Assembly (NCBI RefSeq): GCF_007954405.1
Contig: NZ_CP042344.1
Location: forward strand, 2,356,001 to 2,420,000
Source of the DNA: Comamonas flocculans
GTDB lineage: Bacteria; Pseudomonadota; Gammaproteobacteria; Burkholderiales; Burkholderiaceae_C
DNA: 64,000 nucleotides
Reading direction: 5' to 3'
Numbering within the stretch: position 1 is the first letter of the stretch; each line of letters starts with the position of its first letter. The notes under the pieces are model-generated. The model saw only the letters and a program-made list of their open reading frames with translations. It was not told the DNA's origin and did not search any database. Positions 1 to 8,281 of this stretch are shown one piece after another. The position numbers were made by a program, and so were the translations under genes.

Positions 1-1482
1 GTGAGCGTGGCCCCGGACGGCCTCTCCGCCACCTTCCGCCTGCGGCCCGAGGCGCGCTTTCACGACGGCAAGCCGGTGACGGCCGAGGACGTGAAGCACA
101 GCTACGACACGCTGGTGGGCCCCCACGTCTCGCCGGGCTACAAGACCATGCTCTGGGAAGTGGCGGGCTGTGACGTGATCGACGAGCGCACCGTGCGCTT
201 TCGCTTCAAGGCGCCCAACCGCGAGCTGCCGCTGACCGTCGGCGGCCTGCCCATCTTCAGCCGCGACTGGGGCGCGGGCAAGCCCTTCGACCAGGTGGTG
301 ATGGACACGCCCATGGGTAGCGGCCCCTACCGGATCGGCCCGGTGAATTTCGGCAAGGACATCACCTACGTGCTCGACCCCGACTACTGGGCGCGCGACC
401 TGCCGGTGCGAAAGGGCACGGCCAACTTCGGCCGCATCGAGGTCAAGATCTACAAGGACAACACCGCGCGGCTGGAGGCGCTCAAGGCGGGCGAATTCGA
501 CCTGATGCGCTTCTTCAGCGCGGGCGACTGGGCGCGGCGGGTGAACGGCAGACGCTTTGACACCGGCGAGCTGGTGAAGGCGGAGTTCGCCAACAAGCTG
601 CCCGCGGGTTTTCAGAGCTACGTGCTCAATACCCGCCGTCCGCTGCTCAAGGACCGGCGCGTGCGCCAGGCGCTGGGACTGGCCTTCGACTACGAATGGA
701 TGAACCGCCACCTGTTCTACGGTGCCTACCAGCGCGTGCACGGCTTGTTCGGCAATACGCGCTGCGAGACGCACGGCGCGCCGACGGCGGCCGAGCGCGC
801 GCTGCTGGCGCCCTGGCGCGACCGCTTGCCTGCCGCTGCCTTCGGCCCCATGGTGGAGCCCCCGGTCACGCCCGATGCGATGGCGCTGCGCGAGCACCTG
901 CGCCAGGCGCAAAAGCTGTTGAGCGAGGCGGGATGGGAGGTGAGGGACGGCGTGCTGCAAGACGCCCAGGGCCAGCCCTTCGTGCTCGAATACATGGACA
1001 GCAGCGAGGGCGGCATGCGCACCATCTTCTCGTGGCAGCGCAACCTGGCCAAGCTGGGCATCACGCTGAACTATCGCTCGGTCGATTTCGCGCTCTACCA
1101 GCAGCGCTTGCAGAAGTTCGATTTCGACATCACCACCATCGCCTTCCAGGGCACGAACAACCCGGGGCAGGAGTTTGCCGACCTGTTCGGCAGCGCTGCG
1201 GCCGATCAGGAGGATTCAGGCAACTTCGCCGGAGTGAAGAACCCGGCGGTGGACGCGATGATCCAGGCCATGGTGTCGGCCAAAAGCCTGGAGCAGATGC
1301 TGCCCGCCTGCCACGCGCTGGACCGCATCATTGCGGCCGAGCATTATCTGATTCCCCAGTGGTTCGCCGGCACCCACCGCATGGTGTATGACGCCTGGCG
1401 CCTGGCCAGGCCCGAGGCGGTGCCGCCTTACTCGCCCGGGGAGATGTGGGTGGTGGACACCTGGTGGTCTAAAAAACCATAG
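1..1482 (+). CDS. yejA: YejA-like peptide ABC transporter substrate-binding protein (5'-truncated)
   Basis: Periplasmic family-5 solute-binding protein that captures oligopeptides or similar compounds for the YejBEF importer encoded downstream. The frame is open from base 1 and lacks a signal peptide. It starts inside the family hallmark RPEARFHDGKPVTAEDV, so the true start lies before the window and the GTG at base 1 is not a credible start. The 493 visible residues run through to the normal C-terminal lobe. The stop codon TAG (1480-1482) and the last residues SKKP fall inside a copy of a dispersed repeat, so the C-terminus has probably been replaced by repeat sequence. The permease genes follow after a two-gene insertion on the opposite strand. 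Family assignment is confident; YejA rather than another family-5 member rests on the yejB-E-F neighbours. Confidence 0.85.
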   Translation: MSVAPDGLSATFRLRPEARFHDGKPVTAEDVKHSYDTLVGPHVSPGYKTMLWEVAGCDVIDERTVRFRFKAPNRELPLTVGGLPIFSRDWGAGKPFDQVVMDTPMGSGPYRIGPVNFGKDITYVLDPDYWARDLPVRKGTANFGRIEVKIYKDNTARLEALKAGEFDLMRFFSAGDWARRVNGRRFDTGELVKAEFANKLPAGFQSYVLNTRRPLLKDRRVRQALGLAFDYEWMNRHLFYGAYQRVHGLFGNTRCETHGAPTAAERALLAPWRDRLPAAAFGPMVEPPVTPDAMALREHLRQAQKLLSEAGWEVRDGVLQDAQGQPFVLEYMDSSEGGMRTIFSWQRNLAKLGITLNYRSVDFALYQQRLQKFDFDITTIAFQGTNNPGQEFADLFGSAAADQEDSGNFAGVKNPAVDAMIQAMVSAKSLEQMLPACHALDRIIAAEHYLIPQWFAGTHRMVYDAWRLARPEAVPPYSPGEMWVVDTWWSKKP

Positions 1483-1527
1483 CTGCTTGCGCCCGCTGCA
1501 TAAGGGATAGAGCCGTTTTTCGTTCAA
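1471..1527. repeat. Dispersed ~38-bp Comamonadaceae-type repeat, copy 1
   Basis: On the minus strand it reads GGCTCTAT, then about 18 bases, then GCGCAAGCAGCTAT, flanked by T/A runs. This matches the end motifs and fixed length of the copies near 16275, 26374, 31021, 43024, 47345, 55401, 56538 and 61574. Its ATAGCT end provides the yejA stop codon. Confidence 0.6.
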
Positions 1528-1565
1528 ATTCTAGCAGGCGCGACGGGCCCGCTCCCCGCCGGGCC

Positions 1566-2738
1566 TCAAGCCGGGCCTTGCCCGGACGGGGTGCCGGCTT
1601 GCTTGGCCGCATACATTGCCGCGTCGGCATGTGCCAGCAGCGCGGCGGCGCTGTGTCCATCGCGCGGAAACAGCGCCATGCCCATGCTGGCGTGTACGCG
1701 CAGCACGTGCTCATCGCACACCAGCGGGGCACGCACCGCCTCATCCACCTTGTCCAGCAGACGCTCCAGTGCTTCGGGCGCCCCCCGGTCGGGCGCGACG
1801 ATGACGAATTCATCGCCGCCGAGCCGCGCCACCAGATCGGACTGACGCAGCGCCGCGCGCAGGCGCTGCGCCACGCCCTGCAGCACCGCGTCGCCGACGG
1901 CATGGCCGTAGCGGTCGTTGACGGGCTTGAACCCGTCGAGGTCCAGCAGCAGCACGTGCAGACCCGGCGCGCCCTGGTGCAGCGCATGCTCCAGGTGTTC
2001 CTCCAGCGCCCGGCGGTTGGCCAGTCCGGTGAGCGGGTCGTGGCGCGCCAGGCGCTTGAGCTCGTGCACCAGCTTGTCGTAGGCCTGCGTCACGTCGCCG
2101 AGCTCGTCGAGCCAGCGCGGCGCGGGTGCGTGCGCCGCGTGCACCGGCCGCGATGCCAGGATGGCGGCGCGAAAGCGCGCGAGGGGCTGGCCGACGGCAT
2201 GCTCGAACACCCGGGCGGCGCCCACCAGCACCACGGCCAGCATGGTCAGGAAGATGCCGAGCTGCGGCACCAGGCTCTGCATGGCGGCATCGCGCGCAGA
2301 CAAGGGGTGGTAGCTGATTTGCAATTGCCCCACGGTGTAGTCGCGCCCTTGTGGGTCGCGGTAGACCACGGGGCTTTCCAGGTGATCAGGCCCCGCGGGC
2401 GGCGGGCCCGCCATGGCTCGGCCGGCGTGCAGCAGGGTGTCGCTGCAGGTGTCGTGCAGGCGCACGCCATCGACTTGCGGCATGCGCGCGAGGGTGTCGA
2501 TGATGCCTTGCGCGGTGGTCTTGTCGCAGTCCCATTGGGGTTGGGTCAGCGAATGGCTGAAGGCCTGCAGCGTGAGGATTCGCTGCTCCGCCGCTTGCGC
2601 AGTGCTGCTGCGGTAGCTCACCCACAGGCTGGTGCCGGCGGCCAGCGCGAAGGCCAGCACCAGCGGCCCCAGCAGGCTGCGCACGAATTGCGCATGCAGG
2701 CTGCGGCGGCGCGGCTGCCTGGGCGCGGCGGGCATCAT
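1566..2738 (-). CDS. Membrane-bound diguanylate cyclase (GGDEF)
   Basis: Predicted to make c-di-GMP from two GTP. The 390-residue protein has an N-terminal membrane segment (about 21-43), a periplasmic sensor region, a second membrane segment (about 159-176), a short linker and a C-terminal GGDEF domain. The domain has DPLTGLANRR, an intact GGDEF signature at about 307-311, and an RQSD product-inhibition site five residues upstream of it. It should therefore be an active, feedback-inhibited cyclase. Its ATG overlaps the stop of the upstream solute-binding-protein gene (ATGA), so the two are translationally coupled, and the periplasmic protein may deliver the signal to the sensor domain. No EAL domain is present. 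The physiological signal is unknown. Confidence 0.9.
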   Translation of the reverse strand: MMPAAPRQPRRRSLHAQFVRSLLGPLVLAFALAAGTSLWVSYRSSTAQAAEQRILTLQAFSHSLTQPQWDCDKTTAQGIIDTLARMPQVDGVRLHDTCSDTLLHAGRAMAGPPPAGPDHLESPVVYRDPQGRDYTVGQLQISYHPLSARDAAMQSLVPQLGIFLTMLAVVLVGAARVFEHAVGQPLARFRAAILASRPVHAAHAPAPRWLDELGDVTQAYDKLVHELKRLARHDPLTGLANRRALEEHLEHALHQGAPGLHVLLLDLDGFKPVNDRYGHAVGDAVLQGVAQRLRAALRQSDLVARLGGDEFVIVAPDRGAPEALERLLDKVDEAVRAPLVCDEHVLRVHASMGMALFPRDGHSAAALLAHADAAMYAAKQAGTPSGQGPA

Positions 2739-3631
2739 GAGCGGGCGGGCTGCGCCAGCAGGTGGCGGTAGCGCGCCGGCACCAGCGTGTTGTCGTAGAA
2801 CGGGTTGGGGATGTCGATCGGAACGCGCCCGCGCAGCACCGATGGCGGTGGGATCTTGCGGTGTTTCTGCCAGACGCGCACGAAGCTGCCATTGGCGACA
2901 ATGCGGTCAAACCCTTGCTGCAGCGCATCGTGCAGCGCGGCCGTGGATGCGCCCGGGGCCAGCCACGCAAAGCGAAACCAGGGGTAGCGCATGAGGATGT
3001 GCGGATCGGTCGTGAGCTGGGGGTAGCGCCGCTGGAAATGCGCCAGGAAGTAGCTCAGCGTCTCCTCCAGCCCGAGCGGGAACAGGTCGAGGAAGCCCGC
3101 CTCCATCTGCTCGGTGAATTCGCCATTGCTCCAGGTCTTGATTTCCTTGACCGGGATGCCGGCGGCGCGGTAGATCGCCGTATCCATCCAGCCGACGTTC
3201 TGGCCCATGGTGAACTGCGCCAGATCGCCCGCGCCGCGCACCTGGGCGAGCATGTCTCGGCGCGACTGCAGCAGCAGATTGACGCGCCAGCCCAGCAGGC
3301 CGCGGTCGAGCGGTATGGGGATCATGCGCAGCTTGCCCTCGCGCACCAGCTCCAGCCTTTTGGGGGTGGCGGGCATCATGTCCAGATGCGTGAGGCCGCT
3401 GCTGATCTGGTGCACGTTGCGCTGTTCGTTGCCCAGCGGTGCGTCGCTGAACCGGGCCCGCAGGCCGGCCGCGTCCAGGGCGGCGAACACCAGCGCCCGC
3501 GCGTGGCGCAGATGGGGCTCGTTCTGCATCACGAATACGGGGGTGCTGGCGTGGGCGCAGGGCAGGATGCAGGCGCCGCCCAGGGCCAGCAAGGCGCGCC
3601 GACGCGTCGCGCAGGGGGCTGGGTCGAACAT
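2735..3631 (-). CDS. Periplasmic solute-binding-like protein coupled to the GGDEF protein
   Basis: A 298-residue exported protein of the type II periplasmic-binding fold. It opens with a twin-arginine-like signal (TRRRALLALGGA, cleavage near CAHA) and continues with a typical two-lobe amino-acid-binding-like sequence, but no ABC permease lies beside it. It overlaps the diguanylate cyclase gene by four bases, so a role as a periplasmic sensor subunit is more likely than transport; that is inference. The ATG at 3631 has an AGGA about ten bases upstream. An in-frame ATG at 3643 is the alternative start. The gene is divergent from yejB across about 120 bp. Confidence 0.75.
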   Translation of the reverse strand: MFDPAPCATRRRALLALGGACILPCAHASTPVFVMQNEPHLRHARALVFAALDAAGLRARFSDAPLGNEQRNVHQISSGLTHLDMMPATPKRLELVREGKLRMIPIPLDRGLLGWRVNLLLQSRRDMLAQVRGAGDLAQFTMGQNVGWMDTAIYRAAGIPVKEIKTWSNGEFTEQMEAGFLDLFPLGLEETLSYFLAHFQRRYPQLTTDPHILMRYPWFRFAWLAPGASTAALHDALQQGFDRIVANGSFVRVWQKHRKIPPPSVLRGRVPIDIPNPFYDNTLVPARYRHLLAQPARS

Positions 3632-3670
3632 GGCGGCGATCATCCTAGCGCCCCGCGTCGATCTTGTTGC

Positions 3671-3686
3671 CCTTGAATTGTCAAGG
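3671..3686. promoter_or_regulatory. Perfect palindrome in the divergent yejB / sensor intergenic region
   Basis: CCTTGA-ATTG-TCAAGG is a perfect 6-bp-arm palindrome about 40 bp upstream of the binding-protein gene. Its minus-strand reading contains TTGACA, but I see no convincing -10 at the right distance. It could be an operator for either divergent unit. No regulator is identifiable. Confidence 0.25.
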
Positions 3687-3752
3687 ATGGTCATTGCCGC
3701 GCCGCTTGAAGAGGGCGCGTGCCCGGGTGGGCGGGCGACATAATGGCCTGCC

Positions 3753-4790
3753 ATGACCGCCTACGTCCTCAAGCGCATCCTCCTGATGCTGCCCACGCTG
3801 CTCGGGGTGCTGCTGCTCACCTTCGTGGTGATCCAGTTCGTGCCCGGCGGCCCGGTGGAGCAGTACCTGGCCGAGGCCAAGGCCGGCATGGCCGGGCATG
3901 GCGGCGGGGGCGAGGGCGCGGGCATGGCCTACCGCGGCGCGCAGGGGGTGGACAGCCAGCGCCTGGCGCAGATCAAGAAGCTCTACGGCTTTGACGAGCC
4001 GGCGCATGTGCGCTTCTTCAAGATGCTCGGGCAGTTTGCGCGCTTTGATCTCGGGCGCAGCTTCTTCCAGAACAAGGACGTGTGGCAGCTCATCAAGGAG
4101 AAGATGCCGGTCTCCGTCAGCCTGGGGCTGTGGACCTTCTTCATCAGCTACCTCGTCGCGGTGCCGCTGGGCGTGGCCAAGGCGGTGCGCGCGGGTTCGC
4201 GCTTTGACCTGGCGACGACCATCCTGATCCTCATCGGCTACGCCATCCCGGGCTTCGTGCTCGGCCTGGCGCTGCTCGTCGTCTTTGGCGGGCAGTTGCA
4301 GTGGTTTCCGCTGCGCGGCCTCACCTCCAGCAACTGGGAGACCCTGGGCTGGGGCGCGCGCATCGTCGATTACCTCTGGCACATCACGCTGCCGGTGATT
4401 GCCATGGTGGCGGGCAGCTTTGCCGTCACCGCCATGCTGACCAAGAACGCCTTCCTCGAAGAAATCCGCAAGCAGTACGTGCTCACCGCGCGCGCCAAGG
4501 GCCTCACCGAGCGGCAGGTGCTCTACAAGCACGTGTTTCGCAACGCGCTCATTCCCATCGTCACCGGCTTTCCCTCGGCCTTCATCGGCGCGTTCTTCAC
4601 CGGCTCGCTGTTGATCGAAACCTTGTTCTCGCTCGACGGCCTGGGCCTGCTCAGCTACGAGAGCGTGATCCGGCGCGACTACCCCGTGGTGCTGGGCACG
4701 CTGTATCTCTTCACGCTGATCGGGCTGTTCACCAAGCTGATTTCCGACCTTTGCTACGTCTGGGTCGATCCACGGGTGAAGTTTGATTGA
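3753..4790 (+). CDS. yejB: Peptide ABC transporter permease YejB
   Basis: Inner-membrane permease subunit of the YejABEF importer, 345 residues, of the DppB/OppB class. It starts with the usual MTAYVLKRILLMLPTLLGV membrane anchor, has five further hydrophobic segments, and carries the EAA-loop sequence TARAKGLTERQVLYKHVFRNA that contacts the ATPase. The ATG at 3753 has CATAAT only eight bases upstream, so the transcript may be nearly leaderless. It is separated from the next permease gene by a toxin-antitoxin pair, whereas in Escherichia coli yejB and yejE are adjacent. Confidence 0.92.
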   Translation: MTAYVLKRILLMLPTLLGVLLLTFVVIQFVPGGPVEQYLAEAKAGMAGHGGGGEGAGMAYRGAQGVDSQRLAQIKKLYGFDEPAHVRFFKMLGQFARFDLGRSFFQNKDVWQLIKEKMPVSVSLGLWTFFISYLVAVPLGVAKAVRAGSRFDLATTILILIGYAIPGFVLGLALLVVFGGQLQWFPLRGLTSSNWETLGWGARIVDYLWHITLPVIAMVAGSFAVTAMLTKNAFLEEIRKQYVLTARAKGLTERQVLYKHVFRNALIPIVTGFPSAFIGAFFTGSLLIETLFSLDGLGLLSYESVIRRDYPVVLGTLYLFTLIGLFTKLISDLCYVWVDPRVKFD

Positions 4791-4832
4791 CGGCGGCCGA
4801 GACGGCGCGACGGAACCCATGACCAGATGATT

Positions 4833-4851
4833 TGTCATACAATGCATGACA
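4833..4851 (+). promoter_or_regulatory. Promoter/operator of the RHH-PIN pair
   Basis: The inverted repeat TGTCAT-N7-ATGACA overlaps a good -10 hexamer, TACAAT (4838-4843), about 30 bp ahead of the antitoxin start. Ribbon-helix-helix antitoxins usually repress their own promoter through such palindromes, so autoregulation here is a reasonable inference. Confidence 0.5.
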
Positions 4852-4872
4852 TTCATTTCAAGGAGCCTCGCC

Positions 4873-5196
4873 ATGCGCGTCAACGCACGTTTTGAAGGCG
4901 ACGCCGAGCAGCAGCTCAACTACCTGGCCGAGGCCACTGGCCTGGGGGTGAGCGAGGTGCTGCGCACCAGCGTGCAGCACTACTACGAGCAGTTGCGCGC
5001 GCAGCGCGGTGGGCTGACGCATTTCGCCACCTTCATCGGCAAGGGTCGCAGCGGCCGCAGCGATGTGGCTGGCAGCTACAAGGCACGCCTGGCCGAGGGC
5101 TGGGCAGCCAAGCACCAGGGCCACGCGCCAGCGGTGCATGAGCCCGCACCGCCCCATGCTGCCGGTGCCACCCCCCCAAAAAAGGGTGACGCGTGA
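4873..5196 (+). CDS. Ribbon-helix-helix (CopG-like) antitoxin
   Basis: A 107-residue protein with an N-terminal ribbon-helix-helix: RVNARFEGDAEQQLNYLAE forms the strand and first helix, followed by LGVSEVLRTSVQHYYEQL. The C-terminal tail is Ala/Pro-rich and disordered, the type that wraps a toxin. The ATG at 4873 has AAGGAG eight bases upstream and is preferred over the in-frame ATG at 4846. The stop overlaps the PIN gene start (GTGA), a standard antitoxin-toxin coupling. The pair sits between yejB and yejE on the same strand, so read-through from the transporter promoter is likely. Confidence 0.8.
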   Translation: MRVNARFEGDAEQQLNYLAEATGLGVSEVLRTSVQHYYEQLRAQRGGLTHFATFIGKGRSGRSDVAGSYKARLAEGWAAKHQGHAPAVHEPAPPHAAGATPPKKGDA

Positions 5197-5702
5197 TCCT
5201 TGCCGACGCCGGTTTTTTCTACGCCTTGGCGGACGCGGATGACGCCTGGCACGCGCGCGCCGTACGGGCGCTGCCCACGCAGGAAGAGGGCTGGATCACC
5301 ACCTGGCCGGTGCTGACCGAAGCTACGCATCTGATCCAGCACTGGATAGGCGTGGATGCCGCGCACGCCCTGCTGGGCGACGTGGCCGCGGGTGGCATTG
5401 CCGTCTGGCAGTGGGAAGCAGCGCAAACCGAGCGGCTGGCGCACCTGATGCAGCGCTACGCCAAGCTGCCCATGGACCTGGCCGACGGCTCCCTGGTGCT
5501 GCTGGCCGAGCACCTGGGGCATGGGCGCATCCTGACGACCGATGAGCGCGACTTTGGCGCCTACCGTTTCAAGAGCCATGCGCCGTTTCAGAACCTGCTG
5601 GCCGGGGGGGGGGCATGGCTGAAGCACTGGCAGACAGCCTCTCCCCCGCCCGCCGCGCGTGGCAGCGCTTCAAGCGCAACCGGCTGGGCTACTGGAGCCT
5701 GA
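5193..5702 (+). CDS. PIN-domain (VapC-like) ribonuclease toxin with a poly-G-extended C-terminus
   Basis: PIN-domain nuclease, probable toxin partner of the upstream antitoxin. The acidic metal-binding residues expected of the fold are visible: D5 in ILADAG, the Glu in WPVLTEATH, the Asp in LPMDLADGS and the Asp in TTDERDF. The conserved fold ends at about residue 137. The frame then passes through a run of ten G (5604-5613) and continues for about 30 low-complexity residues, overlapping yejE by 88 bp. With nine G the frame would stop at a TGA (5620-5622), giving a normal-length PIN protein. With eleven G it would fuse in frame to yejE. The C-terminus given here is therefore uncertain. Confidence 0.75.
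   Translation: MILADAGFFYALADADDAWHARAVRALPTQEEGWITTWPVLTEATHLIQHWIGVDAAHALLGDVAAGGIAVWQWEAAQTERLAHLMQRYAKLPMDLADGSLVLLAEHLGHGRILTTDERDFGAYRFKSHAPFQNLLAGGGAWLKHWQTASPPPAARGSASSATGWATGA
5604..5613. repeat. Homopolymer tract of ten G
   Basis: Ten consecutive G lie at the end of the PIN gene, ending one base before the yejE start codon. The tract controls the reading frame of the PIN C-terminus and also sits where the yejE ribosome-binding site should be. It is either slippage-prone or a place where sequencing is unreliable. Confidence 0.6.
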
Positions 5703-6658
5703 TCCTGTTCTGTGCGCTGACCTTGCTGAGCCTGGGGGCCGAGCTGGTCAGCAATGACCGCCCCCTGCTGGTGCGCTACGAGGGGCAGTTCTATCTGCCC
5801 ATGCTGCACGACTACCCCGAGACCACGTTTGGCGGCGACTTCGCCACGCCCACCGATTACCTGGACCCCTACGTGCGCCAAAAACTGTCGGCGGATGGCA
5901 ACTGGGCGATCTACACCCTGAACCCCTCCGGTGCGGGCACGCTGAACTACTTTGCCGATGCGCCTTTCCCCTCCGGCCCCTCGCGCCAGAACTGGCTGGG
6001 CACGGACGACCGCGGACGCGACCTGCTGGCGCAGCTCATCTACGGCTTTCGCGTGAGCGTGCTGTTTGGCCTGGCGCTCACGGCCGTGGGTGTGGTGCTG
6101 GGCATCCTGGCCGGTGCCATCCAGGGCTTTTTCGGCGGCAAGATCGATCTGGCCTTCCAGCGCTTCATCGAAATCTGGGGCTCCATGCCCGAGCTCTACC
6201 TGCTCATCATCTTCAGCGCCATCTTCGCGCCCAGCATCGCGCTGCTGCTGGTGCTGCTTTCGCTCTTTGGCTGGATGGGCCTGTCGGACTACGTGCGCGC
6301 CGAATTCCTGCGCAACCGCCAGCTCGATTACGTCAAGGCGGCGCGTGCGCTCGGCGTTTCCAACGGGCAGATCATGTGGCGCCACATCCTGCCCAACTCC
6401 ATGGTGCCGGTGGTTACCTTCCTGCCGTTTCGCATGAGCGCGGCCATCCTGGCGCTGACCTCGCTGGACTTCCTCGGCCTGGGCGTGCCACCCGGCACGC
6501 CCAGCCTGGGCGAGTTGCTCAGCCAGGGCAAGAACAACATCGACGCCTGGTGGATCTCCATCTTCACCTTCGCCGTGCTCGTGCTCACGTTGCTGCTGCT
6601 CACCTTCATGGGCGACGCGCTGCGCGACGCGCTCGACCCGCGAAAGGCCGACGCATGA
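5615..6658 (+). CDS. yejE: Peptide ABC transporter permease YejE
   Basis: Second inner-membrane permease of the YejABEF importer (347 residues, DppC/OppC class). An N-terminal membrane anchor (about 25-45) is followed by a large periplasmic segment characteristic of YejE, then five membrane helices, with the EAA loop KAARALGVSNGQIMWRHI. The product ends in LDPRKADA. The stop overlaps the yejF start (ATGA). The start lies directly after the ten-G tract. Confidence 0.92.
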   Translation: MAEALADSLSPARRAWQRFKRNRLGYWSLILFCALTLLSLGAELVSNDRPLLVRYEGQFYLPMLHDYPETTFGGDFATPTDYLDPYVRQKLSADGNWAIYTLNPSGAGTLNYFADAPFPSGPSRQNWLGTDDRGRDLLAQLIYGFRVSVLFGLALTAVGVVLGILAGAIQGFFGGKIDLAFQRFIEIWGSMPELYLLIIFSAIFAPSIALLLVLLSLFGWMGLSDYVRAEFLRNRQLDYVKAARALGVSNGQIMWRHILPNSMVPVVTFLPFRMSAAILALTSLDFLGLGVPPGTPSLGELLSQGKNNIDAWWISIFTFAVLVLTLLLLTFMGDALRDALDPRKADA

Positions 6659-8271
6659 ATGCCGCCGCTCCTCTGCTGGCTGTGCGCGATCTGCGCGTGG
6701 CCTTCGGTGCCAAGGAGGTGGTGCACGGCATCGATTTCGACATCGACGCGGGCGAGAAATTCGCGCTGGTGGGTGAGTCGGGTTCGGGCAAGACGGTGAG
6801 TGCGCTCGCCTTGCTGCGCTTGGCGTCTGAGGCAAAAATCGCCGGCCAAGCCATGCTGGGCGGGCGCAACCTGCTTCAACTATCAGAGCGTGAACTGCGC
6901 GGCGTGCGCGGCAGCGAGGTCGCGATGATCTTTCAGGAGCCCATGACCGCGCTCAACCCCCTGATGCCCGTGGGCGCACAGGTGGCCGAGGTTTTGGTAC
7001 TCAAACAGGCGCTAAGCCGCACCCAGTCTGCGCAAGCAGCTATTGAATTGCTGGCAGCTACGGGCATCCCCGAGCCCGAGCGCCGCGCCGCCAGCTACCC
7101 GCACCAGCTCTCCGGCGGCCAGCGCCAGCGCGCGATGATTGCGATGGCGCTGGCCAGTCGCCCCCAACTGCTGCTGGCCGACGAGCCCACCACTGCGCTG
7201 GACGTGACGCTGCGCGGGCAGATTCTCGATCTGCTGTCCGACCTGCAGCGCCAGACCGGCATGGCGGTGCTGCTCATCACGCACGACCTCTTGATGGTGC
7301 GCCGCTTCGCCGACCGCGTGGCCGTGATGGAGCAGGGCCACCTGGTCGAGCAAGGGCCGACGGCACAAATTTTTGACGCGCCCGAGCATGCCTATACCCG
7401 GCGGCTGATGGCCAGCACGCCGCGCCGGGATGTGGTGGAGGGCGCGCTGGCCAGTGATTCCCCGGTTGCCGTGCGCGCGCGTGGCCTGCGCGTGGGCTAC
7501 CCCGTAACCCTGCCCGGCGTGCGCGGCTGGTTCACCAGGGGCGAGTTCCTCGCCGTCAAGGGGGCGGACTTCCAGATACCCGCAGGCCGCACGCTGGGCG
7601 TGGTGGGCGAATCGGGTTCGGGCAAATCCACTCTGGCACAGGCGCTGCTCGGGCTGCTGCCCAGCACCGGCGAACTGGCCCTGGCCGACCAGCATTGGCG
7701 CCAGCCGGCGCAGCACAACAGCGCGCACAACCAGGCGCTGCGCCGGCGCGTGCAGGTGGTGTTCCAGGATCCGTTTTCATCGCTATCGCCGCGCATGACG
7801 GTGCTGGAGATCGTCGGCGAAGGGCTGAAAGTCCACGCCCCCGAGCTCGCTGAATCCGGGCGCCGCAGCCGCGTGCTGGCCATGCTGGCGGAAGTGGGCC
7901 TGACCGAGGCGCAATTCCCCGGGCTGCTCGCGCGCTATCCGCATGAATTCTCCGGCGGCCAGCGCCAGCGCCTGGCGGTGGCGCGCGCGCTCATCGTCGG
8001 CCCCCAGGTGCTGGTGCTGGACGAGCCCACCAGCGCGCTGGACGTCACCATCCAGCAGCAGGTGCTGGCCCTGCTGGCGCGCCTGCAGAAGGAAAAGGAC
8101 CTGGCCTACCTGCTCATCACCCACGACGTGGCCGTGGTGCGTGCGATGGCGCATCAGGTGCTGGTGATGAAAGACGGCGAAGTGGTGGAGTCCGGCCCCT
8201 GGGATCAGGTGCTCAACCACCCGCGCGAGCCCTATACCCGGCGGCTGGTGGCGGCCGCCGCGCTGCCCTGA
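6655..8271 (+). CDS. yejF: Peptide ABC transporter ATPase YejF (two nucleotide-binding domains)
   Basis: Cytoplasmic ATPase that drives the YejBE permease. The 538 residues hold two complete ABC modules. The first has GESGSGKT, SGGQRQR and LLLADEPTTALD. The second has GESGSGKS, SGGQRQR and LVLDEPTSALD, with H-loop sequences LLITHD in both. Each module ends in the oligopeptide-transporter C-terminal motif (YTRRLM, YTRRLV). Residues about 113-132 of the first module (KQALSRTQSAQAAI and neighbours) are encoded by a dispersed-repeat-like stretch. Its ATG overlaps the yejE stop. Confidence 0.95.
   Translation: MNAAAPLLAVRDLRVAFGAKEVVHGIDFDIDAGEKFALVGESGSGKTVSALALLRLASEAKIAGQAMLGGRNLLQLSERELRGVRGSEVAMIFQEPMTALNPLMPVGAQVAEVLVLKQALSRTQSAQAAIELLAATGIPEPERRAASYPHQLSGGQRQRAMIAMALASRPQLLLADEPTTALDVTLRGQILDLLSDLQRQTGMAVLLITHDLLMVRRFADRVAVMEQGHLVEQGPTAQIFDAPEHAYTRRLMASTPRRDVVEGALASDSPVAVRARGLRVGYPVTLPGVRGWFTRGEFLAVKGADFQIPAGRTLGVVGESGSGKSTLAQALLGLLPSTGELALADQHWRQPAQHNSAHNQALRRRVQVVFQDPFSSLSPRMTVLEIVGEGLKVHAPELAESGRRSRVLAMLAEVGLTEAQFPGLLARYPHEFSGGQRQRLAVARALIVGPQVLVLDEPTSALDVTIQQQVLALLARLQKEKDLAYLLITHDVAVVRAMAHQVLVMKDGEVVESGPWDQVLNHPREPYTRRLVAAAALP
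6991..7049. repeat. Dispersed repeat-like sequence inside yejF, copy 2 (diverged)
   Basis: It has ACTCAAAC at one end and GCGCAAGCAGCTATT at the other, the second end being identical to copy 1. The middle is about eight bases longer than in the other copies, so it is the least certain member. It is read in frame. Confidence 0.4.
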
Positions 8272-8281
8272 AGGCCGGGCT

